From Owenia fusiformis (taxonomy: Eukaryota > Annelida > Polychaeta > Sabellida > Oweniidae), in contig CAIIXF020000011.1 of NCBI GenBank assembly GCA_903813345.2, positions 21,309,754 through 21,373,753 on the forward strand: DNA of 64,000 nt. Direction: 5' to 3'. Shown one piece after another: positions 22,196-34,499 of this stretch; positions within the stretch are counted from its first letter, which is position 1, and every line of letters begins with the position of its first letter. Under the pieces are notes generated by a model. The model had not been told where the DNA came from. It was given only the letters and a program-made list of their open reading frames with translations, and made no database searches. Position numbers and translations under genes: made by a program.

Positions 22196-22928
22196 GACTG
22201 GTAAAGGACTTATAAGTACAGTGATCAAAATTATCATAAACAGACCATATTTGTATAACATGTCCGAGCAGACTTGAACATGCAGATAGTACTACTGTAA
22301 AGGATGACTCAGAATTAATTAACTAAGTAAACAAAACAAAGATGGCTCTTGAAATTCCTTTGATCATTTAGAAAGATCTGAATAACAATTTTTAGTCAAA
22401 CTGGAAACATAGATGTCTATTCTGTCATTAGTCAAATATGTTAGATATAACTTGCAGTGTTAGTCATTTCAGTTTTGCATTCAGTAATTAGATGGCACTT
22501 TATAAATACAAATATTCCTTTATCATTCAACATTTACATCATAAAATATATTCTCATGTGTCGTCATCTCTTCGTTATGAGTAAATATTCTCATAGATTT
22601 AAAGTAAACCTCTCAAGAAATCTAACAATTCAATAACTTTGTATGATGTTCTCCTTTGATAATTTTCAACACATAATCTAATAATTATACAATTGTTGAT
22701 TAAAATCCTCATATCATTCAAAATACCGCAACCATACTTATTTACTGGGAATATAATTTTCTGGGTGGTATTCTGAAGGATATCATTCTTGAACTGGTGT
22801 GAGGATAGAATAATGAATTCCTTGGACTCATCATATACTCTTTTGCGATGGAGCAATTTTGGATGGAAGGATGTAATTACATGATGATTGCTCTTTAGAA
22901 GATGGCTAATGCTAGATGTTAGATTGAT
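22196..22928. other. Non-coding stretch
   Basis: No recognised feature. Confidence 0.4.
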
Positions 22929-22933
22929 ACATT

Positions 22934-23170
22934 CAGGGGCGTAGCCAGCTTTCAGTCAGGGGGGTGCGACCAAAAATCCAGGTTTCAGTCAGGGGGTGAA
23001 CAAGAGATTTGTTTTGAATTTTACAAAAGTTGATGCAACTTCCTTCAAGTGTGAGTTAGAAGCTTCAAATAAAAAGCATTTTGAAGCTCTTCTTCTTTTA
23101 CCTCATTATTCTATTTTCATTGGTTATGGGATGCGATCGCACCCATGGCATCCCTTTGGCTACGCCTATG
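22934..23170. mobile_element. CGTAGCCAG-type MITE with 5-bp TSD
   Basis: Ends CAGGGGCGTAGCCAGC and TTTGGCTACGCCTATG. Perfect ACATT duplication (22929-22933, 23171-23175). The left interior repeats TTTCAGTCAGGGGGTG. It is related by ends, not interior, to the copies at 6606 and 56186. A 5-bp duplication with these ends suggests the hAT5 group (inference). Confidence 0.85.
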
Positions 23171-23374
23171 ACATTTGTTGCCATCATTTAATTCAATAAA
23201 CAGCATAAATGCTTTCTAGATAAAGGATATTCAAACATTTACGAACTCGACTCCATGTTTAGTGCTGATAAAGAGGTACACAAAACAATCCAAATACTGT
23301 ACCTTTTCATATTTGGAATATCAATAGTTCAAACATCCAAAACATTTGAATATACCATCAGCTATTTATAGGAT

Positions 23375-23495
23375 ATCCTATGATTTTGAGGAATATCATT
23401 TTTATCTACGAGGTGATATTGATATCTGCACGAGAGAGCAAAGCAATCAATATCACCGAGTAGATTAAAATGATATTCTGAAAAAATCATAGGAT
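23375..23495. repeat. Foldback hairpin ATCCTATG...CATAGGAT, copy 2
   Basis: Imperfect arms (ATCCTATGATTTTGAGGAAT... / ...AAAATCATAGGAT) around GATATCTGCACGAGAGAGC. It shares outer ends, the GATATCTGCACGAG core and arm motifs with 18147-18280 but has lost part of one arm. Confidence 0.85.
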
Positions 23496-23506
23496 GTTCT
23501 TATTAT

Positions 23507-23774
23507 CCTACACTTAAAAGGAGTGTACTAAATGTATAATTATAATATCATTGCAAAATGAATTTCATGCCATTTTTTCGGTCAATTTGGCGGGAAATCA
23601 ACAAGGGGAGTATATCGTCACTATATCCTCTGCATATTGGCTTTTCCGGAGTATATCGTCACGATATCATCCGCCCGGAGTATATCATCACGATATCCTC
23701 CGATTATTCATTTTGCCAATAGATATCAAATTTATTTTTTAATGTTATTATACATTTAGTACACTAAGTGTAGG
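23507..23774. mobile_element. TIR unit CCTACACTTA...TAAGTGTAGG attached to hairpin copy 2
   Basis: Inverted ends: CCTACACTTA plus GTGTACTAAATGTATAAT on the left (with a 6-base AAAGGA insert) and the exact complement without the insert on the right (23747-23774). It lies 11 bases right of the hairpin, parallel to the arrangement at 18.15-18.53 kb although the end sequences differ. It carries the palindromic triplet below. Confidence 0.8.
23607..23702. repeat. Three palindromic GGAGTATATCGTCACGATAT repeats
   Basis: Copies at 23607-23630, 23648-23672 and 23677-23702. Each is itself a near-palindrome of the form GGAGTATATCGT-CACGATATCCTCC, so the region can fold as three hairpins or bind a dimeric protein at three sites. 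Confidence 0.85.
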
Positions 23775-26274
23775 TTAATATTAAGATATCATCCAGGACT
23801 GAGCTCATTGATCGAACAGGAGTACATGTACATGTATAATCTAATGATGTCTTAAATCATATCCATTGATGTGATGAGTACATTTTTCTGTATCAGTTCT
23901 GTTTAGGAGTTTGTTCTGTGTTTTACTTATGTCCCCCTTTGGATTTCCATAATTTATCTCATCCCATATATCCCTAAGGAGTGAAAACCTTGGATGACCT
24001 TTGCTTGTTTTACACTAATTACTGTTTTTCACATTAACATTCACTTACAGTCTAACCAAATTTTGACATAATTCCCAACACTTTACAACAATTACTGTGC
24101 TCTCCAGGGACCACTGACCGTTAATTGTTACGGTTGCTTGAATATCATGACTTATGGTGCTTTTGTTCGGTTGGGGATTGCTGGACACATGTGTCAGTTC
24201 TTTCATGCATATTAATTGATCATTCCAATAAATCATGGTTCCTTTTGTTTGACCAAAGAAACTATGGTATATTGGCTAGTTTTATGACATATGTAGTTTT
24301 CAGGCTGCAATTTGAAAGTTAACATACATTAATCCCATTTTTTCCTTGGAACTGTAAGAAGGACAGCAAAATTTAAACTGGATAATTATTAAGAAGGGCC
24401 ATTAACCTTCAATATACCTGATAATGCTGATGAAAACAATAATGACAATTCTTTTAGTGAATTGAATTGAAAACATCTTATATTCCATCTTTGACTTATT
24501 GGATGCCTAAGTCAAAATTCTATGAAAACCCCAATGATCTTGTAGACCTAAATATATAGGAAGAAAAAATTCCTTACATAATTTTTGTGATAAAGTTACA
24601 TGTCCATCAACTGCAACTGTATTTTTAAAGTAAAAACTTATAATATCTATATTTATTTGTCGATAGCACTTTTTGCAAAATTTTTAAATTGCATTATCTT
24701 TAATATTATTTGTCCAATCGTCATCTTCTTCATACTCTTTAGATGCATTCCTCTCACATTTCTATACAGTTTTGAAAACATCTCAATAATAATGAACTTG
24801 AAGCCCAGTAGTCATATATTCTTGTTAAATAAGCAAACCACGGAACAAGAAATGTACCATGAACTTTTCAGATTCGGAAGATTCAACCAATTATGCTCTT
24901 TGAATTACAGTAGTGTATTTTTAAGTTTTTTTATGGTTTATAGCTTGGTCATGTTTTATTCTACTTTGTGTTTTTCTGCTTTATTCACCATAAAATCAGT
25001 ATGTGTAGGGTTCTCTCCTAGTTAAATACTACAACCTCGTGTATATTTGCATATTGAATTGTATTTTACAACTAATCCATTAGATCGTTTGGCATTGTAG
25101 CGGTTAACATTGTTATAGCAACATTTCAATTTCAGCACCTTGCTACCGTCTCATTTACTTCTGCCCACTTTGCCGGCTTGTCACATTACGAAGATAAAAG
25201 AGAATGGCTGCGTCATGAAATTGCTTTCACTTGAGATTTCTGTATGTGAGGGCCCTGGAGATGATATACTTGTACATGTATTTGAAAACCTTCAAGACTG
25301 TAGGTTCATACTGTAGAAGGTTAATTTTGAGCTACATTAATAGCTGTGTTTTTACAGTTTGAAAAATCAAAGAAGAAAAAGCATCCAGATAAAAATGATG
25401 TCCTATGTGTGTAGGGATCTACATATAATCCTATTAGTGATTTCCTTTTTTGTACGAAAGCAAAATTTATTCCGTTCCTAGGGAACCTGCATTGTCATGT
25501 CAGTAGAGTATGAATTTATTGGAAATGAAAAATTTATGTTACGGAATTGTAACTCTCCCGCGCTCATTTCTGTTGTGTAAATACAATCATGGGTTCATAT
25601 CCTATTAAAGGAAAGGGAGACATGTTAATTTTTATAGGTATTTCATTAATAAGGCTTGCTATAATTAGAAAGTGCAGTTTTTGTAACAAAGAAATGAGAT
25701 TATGAATAAAATAAGTAAAGCATAAGGAATAAAAGGAGGTGGGTGGCTTTGTGAAATTAATGAATATAAAGCAGAATGACATTTTAAGCTGAGATTGGTA
25801 TCACAATCAATAAGAAACAATTAAACGTAACTAATTTAACACATCCCAAAATGCAGGATGAGTAAAGTTCCTTTCAGCAAGATACTTCATTTCATGCTTC
25901 ACAGGAGCACTGATCCTAATTAGGAGTTATTAAATGTAGCATGAGCACTTTCATGAGTGTTCTCCTGTGTCGCTTAATTCCATTAGCTACCACACAAGTG
26001 TTACCATGAAGACTCTTTGAACTTCCGAGAGATATTCAACGTTACTCTTGAGGTCTAAAAGTGGCAGACTATCTTAAGTATTCATATAGTCAGTGTGTCT
26101 TTAGTATTCATGGTAAAGCCTAAATTTGGGCTAATTTTATCAGACTTGAATGTGATGGGTTGATAGGGAAAGGTTCGGGGTTGCATTATTAATTTCAGTA
26201 AAAGTTAAAACAGCATTTTCTTAAGTATTAACCAGACTGACTTACATTCTAGCTTGTTATTTTCTGTTTTTATT
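23775..26274. other. AT-rich non-coding stretch
   Basis: No recognised gene. The 141-codon frame 24600-25025 is AT-driven (Ile/Phe/Leu/Asn-rich) with no family motif and no splice support. Confidence 0.45.
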
Positions 26275-26405
26275 TCACCACCAGAAGTGGAGACATATTG
26301 TTATAATCTCCAACTTTTTGTGAATGGTGTTTGGTATTTAGTGTCAAGAAGTTGGCATCTGCAGCAATTTGCAATAACCTACAAGATGATGACATTCTGT
26401 CATGT
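26275..26405 (+). repeat. CACCACAAGTGG interspersed repeat, copy 3
   Basis: TTCACCACCAGAAGTGGAGACATATTGTTATAATCTCC then GGTGTTTGGTATTTAG and GCATCTGCAGCAATTTGC. The 3' blocks are more decayed than in copy 2. Confidence 0.65.
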
Positions 26406-28180
26406 TAATGTGTTGTACTGTTAGTAAATACCTCTTCACCTCCATTATCCACTGGATGGTATGGTGCTGCACCATGATATGCCCTATTATCACTTCAGCA
26501 TTTTCATGCATACAATATTCAGAAATATATTTGGCATTTCAATTTCTTTGCTTTGTACCTCAGCTATTAAATCAAGTTACTCTTATTGCAATTGTTTCTA
26601 GGTGTCTATATATGTTATATCTGATGAATCTGATTAGTACTAAAAGTAAGATGAGCAGATGTTTAATTTGTATGCTATTGGTTATCTATTATGACAAATG
26701 TGCTCCGTGACTTTAGCATATGAAACTATAGTATTGCAGTAAAAACCTGTCTAAAGCTGCTGCTCAAATCGGCTAAAAGTGTTCATATTGGGAAGTGTCT
26801 TGTGAGATCTGGATTATGAAAGCGAGCAGATTACCACAAAAAATCAGGACTGTTAAACATTCATATTTTAAGATTATACTAAATTCACACATTTCATTAC
26901 AACTTATGGAAACATCTTTGGAATAATTAAATCTAGTTTAATTCTTTGAACATCCTTTCTTTGCGTGTAAAGATCAGGTCAGTTTAGTATTACATTTAAG
27001 AGCTGCTTAAGTTCTTAATAAGACAATTGCCTACACCTCCTGGGATTCAGTTAATCCTGGATCCATGCCTAAATTACATCTCAGAATATCAGTTATATCA
27101 GGAATGCTTGACAATAACAGCTACTAGTAAAGGTCTCAGACACTTAACATCTACCAATTTGGATATACATAAGATACACCGAGCATTGAATATACAAGTG
27201 CAACATTCTACAGATCAAATTCGTACGAAATGGGCTGATTGTTTTAATGGTGTGTAAATATTGGAAATAGTATAAAGGTTCGAAGATGTGCAGTAAATCA
27301 GTTGACTAAGAAGAAAGATCATTTATTGAAGTCGGCACACCAAACATCACAGGTATGTATAGCTTTCAATCTACATCAATGGTTAATTGGCAGCCTTTTC
27401 ACATAATGTTTTCTAATGTTTTCATTCTAGTTTTCAGGTGTTTTTTGATAATTCCTGAAAACATGTTTAATATCATAACCTTTTTTGTGGATTGGTGATA
27501 TGGGTAAAATTGTTGGTTATCTGATGTATTTGTTGGCCTTATAATGCTAATCATATTTCTTTTATTGAAATTAAGTAAATGTGTTTTACATATATGGTCA
27601 CAGTTTGTTTTAAAATTCACCATATTGGTTTCATCTCTTCCTTAGAATTAAATACAAGTTTTGGCTTTTACAAACCATTTGTTCCAGATGATGTGTCCAG
27701 TTATTTATGATAGTTTTAATAGTAAACATAGGTCTTGATCACATTCTTATTCAACACTGATTAGTCATACCAATTTGACCAAGTATATTTCAGTCCAAAA
27801 AGTCCAAGATATTGTTTTTCTGTTTCACTGTGGGTCAAATACATGCATTTCAAGACAAAGGATATGTTTCATATTGCCGAAATTCACAATATTGCTTTCA
27901 AAGGCAAAGTATGCAAATTACAAGTGCTTGAGTGCTTATGTAATTTATGGCCAAAACATTCAAGCCATGTTAGAGATTTCATTCATGCTACCCTCCTATG
28001 GCATGTTACTTCCACCAAAAAATCCCAAATCACTTTATTACAAAGCATTAATGATTCATTATTACCCTAATGTACTTGTATAATGACATTTTAGTAGGAA
28101 AATGGATCATCTACTGAATTCATTGATACTGAGTGTCTCTATTTGCATTCACACTTCTAAATTCATGAAATTAAGTTTTT
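26406..28180. other. Non-coding stretch with a decayed MITE end (about 26738)
   Basis: GCAGTAAAAACCTGTCTAAA at 26736 with GTGTTCATATTGGGAAGTG following matches the ACAGTAAAACCTG family. The 27027-27257 frame and a donor-like CACAG/GTATGT at 27352 do not make a convincing exon. Confidence 0.35.
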
Positions 28181-28858
28181 GAATCAATTATGGGTTTAAT
28201 ATCACCATGACAATGTTTGTTTCTGCTGCATGTTCTCCAAATCTGGGAAATTTTGCAAAAACAATCACAACTCTGATTTTATATAGTCATCACACATCCT
28301 GTGTAGCACTGTCCTCACTTTAATCAATGTCTGTAGCAGCATCCACAGAGGAGGCACCAAAACTCCAAGAATGTGATATGAAGAAATTAGCCTCCTTGTG
28401 GTAAATTAGGTTGAAGTTCCTATCAATTTATGGAATTACTGTATCATCAAGATATCGACACCATTTTCTTAAGATTTTATAACATGGCAATTGTGCCATC
28501 AACTGTATGAGAATTTCACTGCTGAATGTATTAAGCCTCTTTGTAGTGTCATGACATTCATTTGTGAAGCTGTTAGCCTGATTGCCAGTAGAATTATCTT
28601 CCTATTCTGTCATTCTGTCAATACAATCAGTACTTCCATCAGGAACATACCAAATGCTCAATTATGGGTTTAATATCACCATAACTGTCATTCTCTCCAA
28701 ATAATCCAAATTTTGTGAATATAACCACACTATTGTTTTTGAAAATATCAAATGCTCAATGATGGGTTTAATATTACCATTACAATGTTTGTCTCTGCTA
28801 TTCTCTCCAAATTTGGGGAATTTTGCAAATATATCACAATGTTGTGTTTGAAACATCA
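28181..28858. repeat. Three copies of a 95-105 bp repeat
   Basis: Copies at about 28181-28275, 28656-28748 and 28751-28858 share AATTATGGGTTTAATATCACC and TTCTCCAAATTTGGGGAATT blocks and end in a CACAAT...GTGTTTGAAA segment. The last two are adjacent, the first is separated by about 380 bases. Non-coding. Confidence 0.8.
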
Positions 28859-30797
28859 CAAGGAATATAATCTATGATTATTTCAGCTTTACCATACACT
28901 AAATAAAAGCACATTTGGCTTTTATCACATGAAATATCTGAGAATTTATACTATAACCAATGATATAAACTTTCCAAAATATAGAAAATGTACTATCTAA
29001 TGTTTGTCTTATATTGTATTATAATGTCCATCTACTTTGTGTCATTAATGTTAATGTTTTGTTTTGGGTTATTGGTGTTTTTCATTTTGTATGTTATGAA
29101 GCTCCCATCTTTATATACATGGATGTAATTATTCCTAGTAAAATAATAATGAATATATAAACATCTTCAGGGGCCCATCTTGTGAAGCAATTGACTCATA
29201 AAGACCATCAAGCGCAACTAAATTGCTTTGAAGCACATTTTAGCAGTACTAGAAAAATTGTGATACGTTGGATGGTGTATTTTTGATGTACAAGTAAATA
29301 TCTTATGAATGTGCAATTTATTTCATAACATATGTACTCATAGGTTTTGGTGACTTGACGAATCTTTCTTTAAAAGCACAATTTACCTTTCTAAAAGTTC
29401 ATTTCTCTGTCAACACCAAAAGTCACCAGTACTTGGTAATTGCAAACAGATGGTACCATTTTGTGATGGATCATGCCTTGTATTAATGAATGGTAGGTCA
29501 TTGTCATTAAACTTGGTTGAAAGAGGAAACCTTTTCACATTTACTACTTTCTAGGTACCATTTGTATGCTTACACCAAGATCAAACCAGACCAAGCTTAT
29601 AATTTGATAGTTCTGTAATTGAATACCAAACAAAGCAAATCCTTGAAATAGGAAAATGACCTACACTGATCCCGTATGTGTAACTGGAGTGACAAAGGTG
29701 TATCAGCGTGGTAATAAGCCACGCCCCCTCCAACTCTATTCTTCTGGATAGGATTTGATGCAACAGAGAGAGATGCTATGAGTATCAGAATGAAGGTGCA
29801 TTGTTTCAGATGTTATTTCACATTTTGTTGTGTTGAGATGAAATGGTTGATCTTGAGGATACACTACTGCACTACAACTATCTGTGTATTGCTGTGTTTT
29901 GTAAAACTCTTTCATCTTCCCCTTTGGCATTTGTATTGTACTTGAATATTCAGGTTCAACCTTTAGGTCTGAATGCTTGAGATTTTCTCAGCTAATGTTT
30001 GATGGAACAATTGGAATGGAATATAAAATTCTCCCCTGGGTTCTAGATGAGACTAATGTCTGATATTATTTTGTCTAGTATTTACATTATCAGACGAAAC
30101 TTCACAAAATCTGCGAAATATTCCACAAATTGTTCTGGAAGTAATTCATAATTGTTGAAAACACAAATATGAATAATTTTACTGTCTAGAACTAGGCAAA
30201 AGATGGTAGGAAGTTTACCTTCATATTTTTCAAACCAGATTTCGTTTGCAAAATCATGTGAAGCAAAACATTACACTACAACTTAGCTCGTTCTGGTTCT
30301 GTTACTATTAGCTTTCTTGAAGTTCATTTTCATGTCATTATATTACCAGATGTGTCAACAGCTTTGTAAACCTGATCTAAAATTCCTGAACACTAGGGAT
30401 GTAAGAAAAGTACTCACTTAGTTGTTGATTTGTCTTCTAGGGTGTTTCAAAATGTGCCTCAAATAAAAAAATAATTGAATTTTGATCATGTACTGAAAAC
30501 GTATTATGTTCAATCACAATTATAAACACTTTGTCAGGAAATTAAAAACTAGCATAAGTTCTTAGATATATAGAACTCACCAATACCTTATCTACATATA
30601 CAAATATTAGATTTACCTTCCAATGGAATAAGGGGGATAAAGGCAGTTAAATCATGTTTTGTGTTCATTTGAGGGTTTAATCATTCATTTTGATAGGTTT
30701 TCATCTTGTGCTTGATAGCATTCCTAGGAGATATCTTCATTAGCAGTGTCATACATGTGTTGTATAAATGGGGATGTGTCTTTAACAATTCATTATC
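28859..30797. other. Non-coding stretch
   Basis: No recognised gene. A GGGGCCCATCTTGTGAAGC start near 29171 resembles ends of small MITEs, but no partner end was found. Confidence 0.4.
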
Positions 30798-30932
30798 CTG
30801 GGGGCAATAACTTCATAAAGTTAAGAATTCGTAGAGTCCATTGTTCTCTAACTGTGACATCATCATATCCATGGTTACCACAATTGACTTACGAATTCAT
30901 AACTTTACAAAGTTTCTGTAAATGACCCCCTG
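30798..30932. mobile_element. Short foldback MITE, CTGGGGGC / GACCCCCTG ends
   Basis: About 45-base imperfect inverted ends. The best-matched parts are CTGGGGG/CCCCCTG at the tips and AAAGTTAAGAATTCGTA / TACGAATTCATAACTTT inside (30818-30834, 30889-30905). It is 135 bp with no coding. No clear target duplication. Confidence 0.65.
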
Positions 30933-32420
30933 TTTCATAAAATTGGATTTGATATTACCTTCAATTTTAGCTTACTTTCATATTAGTATTCGATAGCATG
31001 CACCCATCTAAATGTATTCACTCTTTTACATGATCCCAAGTGGAATTGCAGGAGACATGTTTCTATAATCTCAATTAAATCATAGCAATATAAAATCAAA
31101 CTACTCCATCAATATTTTATAACAACAGTCATAGATAATTTATAATAAGTCATTCAATCTTCATATTTATAATGCTGCGCTCTCTTAATTATTAAGTTAA
31201 AGTATGAAGCAAATTCCGTAAGTTTCCCAAGCTTTCATGGAAGAATTCTCATTGTACTATGGGTAGAGAGGGGTTGTGGGCCCATATTGTATGTACATAT
31301 AATCATACATTTACTTATCAGTTTTATCGAAATATTCCTGCTATACCCACAATGCATGTTGTACATAGGTCGGGGATCATATGGTCCTCAGAGACAACGG
31401 ATTGTAGAGTTGAGTAAATTTCCAATTCAACATTAATCATTTCTTCTATTCTATTAGGTAGTCGATGGAATACAAAATACCATGTTCAGGCTTGCTGGGA
31501 TTACAATTTGCTAAATATATCAATTTTATTATTAAGTGGAAAGAATTTTAGTTTTCACCATGGATTCGCCTGATGTGGCATATACATGTATACTACATGT
31601 ATTTCTTCCAACTTGAAACAAGGAGTACAATTTTACTTAATGTTCCATCTCGTATGAACACAAAACACACAAATGAGTGATATAAGTTCAGTTTATATTA
31701 TCATATAGATAACAGGAAATGTAAAGAAATATGCAGAAATGATTTTCTAAACAATGTCTAAATGAAATATATGAGCCCTCTGATTACTTACAGATGGTAA
31801 GGTCACAAATTTGGTACCCTTAATGTGAACTGGAGGTTTGAGATGTCAGTTCTAATAAAGATCACCCGTGGGTAAAATATTACAATGAAATGATTGATGA
31901 AGGCCATTATTAATTTTCTGTTATATTCAAATAATGAACACAATTCCCTTAGTGCATCCAAAAATACAAAGTTCGAAAATATACAAGGGAATGAAATAAT
32001 TGTCAAAACTAATTTATATTTTATAGGAATATAGGTACCTATCTAATTAATTGTTTTGATTCATTTAGTAAGATATTGATTTGCTCCCTAGTGTCCTATT
32101 CAAATATCATTTCTTTTGAGTTCAGCTTTTTCTTATTCAGCTGATTGGATAGCTTGCTTATGTTGTCTAGGAGTTCTTCGCTGTATTGTATATTGTTTAC
32201 CAAAAATGAAGGTGAACAATCCCTCTTGGGTATATCTCGTATACGGTTGTAATTAACGCATGTAATCATGGAAGGCAGATGCAGGGATCCCTCCTGTGTT
32301 CTTTTATGTGAATTTACACATAGTCGAACAAGTACACACAACTTCATTTTGTACGAGTTGTGGACCACTCAGTCAAACACTCTGAATTACTTTACGCAAA
32401 CAAGCAAATTATGTCTTGCC
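30933..32420. other. Non-coding stretch
   Basis: No recognised feature except short AT-rich frames. The 90-codon minus-strand frame 32096-32368 lies next to the SINE-like head and is of unknown origin. Confidence 0.4.
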
Positions 32421-32488
32421 TGAACTGGGGATCGAATCCGAGATCTATCGCGTAATTGGTAGACATGCTACTGAGCTTCATGGGTGTA
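32421..32488 (-). ncRNA. tRNA-derived head of a SINE, or tRNA pseudogene
   Basis: Read on the minus strand it has a box-A-like AAGCTCAGTAGCATG and a box-B-like GGATTCGATCCCC about 35 bases apart, the internal RNA polymerase III promoter layout of tRNA. The anticodon stem is imperfect (CTACC/GATAG) and no clean acceptor stem closes, so a working tRNA is unlikely. tRNA-derived SINEs usually carry unrelated 3' bodies; the sequence at 32090-32420 may be that body. Confidence 0.5.
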
Positions 32489-32790
32489 ATGTATTTATAT
32501 GAGTTGGTCTAATACCCATTAGATGGTTTAAGGGGGTATGCCCCTCTTACCAGGAAAAAATTTGAATTTTAAGTCATTTGGTGCAAAAGACACCATGTTC
32601 TTTCTTTGTTGTTTGGGGTTTTGGAGGCTTGTCTCTTTATGTCTGGTTCTACATCTGGTTCTGGCTGTGTTTCTACTTTGTCTATATATTTCTTTTTTGT
32701 TTTGCTACATTTTGTCAACTTGGACTTGGAATTCTGAACATTTACTCTTAATTGGAAATATGGAAAAGGTCTGCTAATCACAGTTTTATC

Positions 32791-32841
32791 AAGCTTGATA
32801 AACAAGATGATTATCATGCAAGCTTGATAAACAAGATGATT
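32791..32841. repeat. 22-bp direct duplication, period 29
   Basis: AAGCTTGATAAACAAGATGA plus TT occurs at 32791-32812 and 32820-32841. The second copy is the start of the open part of the reverse transcriptase fragment, so a small tandem duplication sits within the retroelement gene. Confidence 0.9.
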
Positions 32842-33125
32842 TCAACTTTGATATTGTGAATTTTCCCCATTTAGACAGTAATATTCCATTAAACCCAGCA
32901 TATGGGGTCTATGTATCCCAGCGTATTAGATATGGCAGGGCATGCTCTAAATATTTAGATTTTAAGTCAAGACACAATACTTTAGTGGTCAAACTGTTAT
33001 GTCAAGGTTATACTTGTATAAAGCTTAAGAAATACTTTCTGGGCTTTGCTGAAAAATGCAAATCATTAATTTCGAAGTTTCAAGCTTTACCACTTGAGAT
33101 GCTGAAGGATGTAGGAATTGTTTAA
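32811..33125 (+). pseudogene. Reverse transcriptase C-terminal fragment of a retroelement
   Basis: The open frame reads KLDKQDDFNFDIVNFPHLDS at its start, then NIPLNPAYGVYVSQRIRYGR and later LVVKLLCQGY, ending at a TAA at 33123-33125. The (D)DFNFxIVNFPxLxSNIPxxPAYGVYxSQxIRYxR stretch is one I recognise from the C-terminal part of reverse transcriptases of retroelements common in marine invertebrates, which end shortly after a K(L)xxxFxxF segment as here. The catalytic domain is missing: upstream of 32811 the frame is closed by a TGA and the sequence is unrelated or scrambled by the 29-bp duplication. So this is a 5'-truncated or decayed copy. Exact clade (LINE-like or Penelope-like) not assigned. 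Confidence 0.6.
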
Positions 33126-33459
33126 GACATTTGCGCTGAACTCACAACTTTTTCACTTGGCACCTTTTGAGGTGGATCCCGGCTATGGCATTATTGGTTG
33201 AGAAATAGGGATCGAAACCACCCATAGTTTTCTCCTGATGACCATTGTGAATTATTGTGTTTTATGGATTATGGCGACGGCTTTTGTGAATTGATGTTGA
33301 TCCTTTGAAACGCCTATGGATTTAGAGACTGGATTTTATCTATTCCACATCATTTGAGACTGCATGCACTATCTTGTATACGTACTTGTATCTCCAACTA
33401 TTTTTGATGTTATGAGTATTGGCTATCAATTTCTAATTTTTTCTTCAACTTGTATTGTA
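33126..33459 (+). other. Presumed 3' UTR of the retroelement, proximal part
   Basis: Continuous with the reverse transcriptase stop codon. It contains CTTTTGAGGTGGATCCCGG and TTGAAACGCCTATGGATTT. No ORF. It leads directly into the repeated tail below, which is why the tail family is attributed to this element. Confidence 0.45.
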
Positions 33460-33710
33460 ATGACTTCAGTATGAATGAAATGTCCCTTGGTGTTCTGGTC
33501 TTGGATTGTGATATCGATTCTTGAATGGTGGGGGGAAAGGGGGTATTAGACATTGTTTCTTTTCACGTTAGATCATGGTTTTGGGATATATGGGGTTTGT
33601 TTTTCTTGACTGGTATGCACTCAAGAGTTTGCTTTTTCTTGCTAAGTTCCATTACAACTTTTTGTCCTTTCACCTAGGCACTCGTGCTTAGATATTTGTA
33701 CAAACTATGG
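33460..33710 (+). repeat. Retroelement tail family, reference copy
   Basis: Blocks in order: AGTATGAATGAAATGTCCC, TTCTTGAATGGTGGGGGG, GGGTATTAGACATTGTTTC, TTAGATCATGGTTTTGGGAT, GGGGTTTGTTTTTCTTGACT, TCCTTTCACCTAGGCACTCG. The same blocks recur at 34500, 35075, 36850, 39880, 44995 and 53140 on +, and at 38571 and 55481 on -. Confidence 0.75.
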
Positions 33711-34351
33711 AATGACCACTTTTATATTCTGAGTAAATATCAAGTTTACAAATGAATGACCAATAAAAATGTTGAAAGGGTTTCCAAACTTCTATGTATG
33801 TATACTGACACTAAATCCTTCATTTTTACAGTCTCCAGACAATCAATTGTTGTAATGTACAAAGATGTGTCTGCATATTCATATTAATTAGTTTAAATCA
33901 TAAAGTCTTAATATTTTGTTTGTCTATATAATGGGGTGTTGGAACAATAAAAGAAAACTCGTCAAATACTATCAAATGTATCAGGAAAATCATAAAGATA
34001 AGAAAATTCACCTAGAAGGTCAAAGATCAAAGAAAGACTTATTTGTATGAATGAAAACCAGATTATACCTAAAAGGTTTCATGATTTTTATATCTCATTA
34101 CCATATTTCTAAAATGATATGTTCCACGTAATTGTAGCCCAAATATTTCTTTGTGTGTATGCATGTACAATAATTTTTAAATTTGCAAGATACTTTTTCA
34201 TTTTTTCTTTGGATCATGTGTGTGAACATTACGTTTGGGATATTGTTGGTTTGTAAGTACGTATCCACCCTCTAAACACTGGAGCTTATTATAAGTTATT
34301 CATCTGTTTGACATTTATTTTAATGATTCTGTATGATGGAAATGAACCATT

Positions 34352-34495
34352 TTTATGTTACCACCACAAGTGGTGACATATTGTTATAGTCTCCAACTTT
34401 TGTGTGAACTGTGTCTGGTGGTTGGTGTTTGGTATTTGGTGATTTGCATCTGAAATAAACGTTATGTGGTGACATTTTACATTTCAATGCCTTGT
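34352..34495 (+). repeat. CACCACAAGTGG interspersed repeat, copy 4
   Basis: TTACCACCACAAGTGGTGACATATTGTTATAGTCTCC, the best-preserved head (CACCACAAGTGGTG is palindromic). It ends CATTTCAATGCCTTGTTG and runs straight into a retroelement tail copy. Confidence 0.75.
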
Positions 34496-34499
34496 TGTT

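Noticed and set aside
24600-25025. 141-codon frame as a gene
   Set aside because: AT-driven residues, no motif, no splice or promoter support.
27027-27351. Exon ending at CACAG/GTATGT
   Set aside because: The donor looks good but no suitable acceptor was found, and the open frame is interrupted before it.
32421-32488. Functional tRNA gene
   Set aside because: The A and B boxes are present but the acceptor stem does not close and the anticodon stem is mismatched, so it was called a SINE head or pseudogene.
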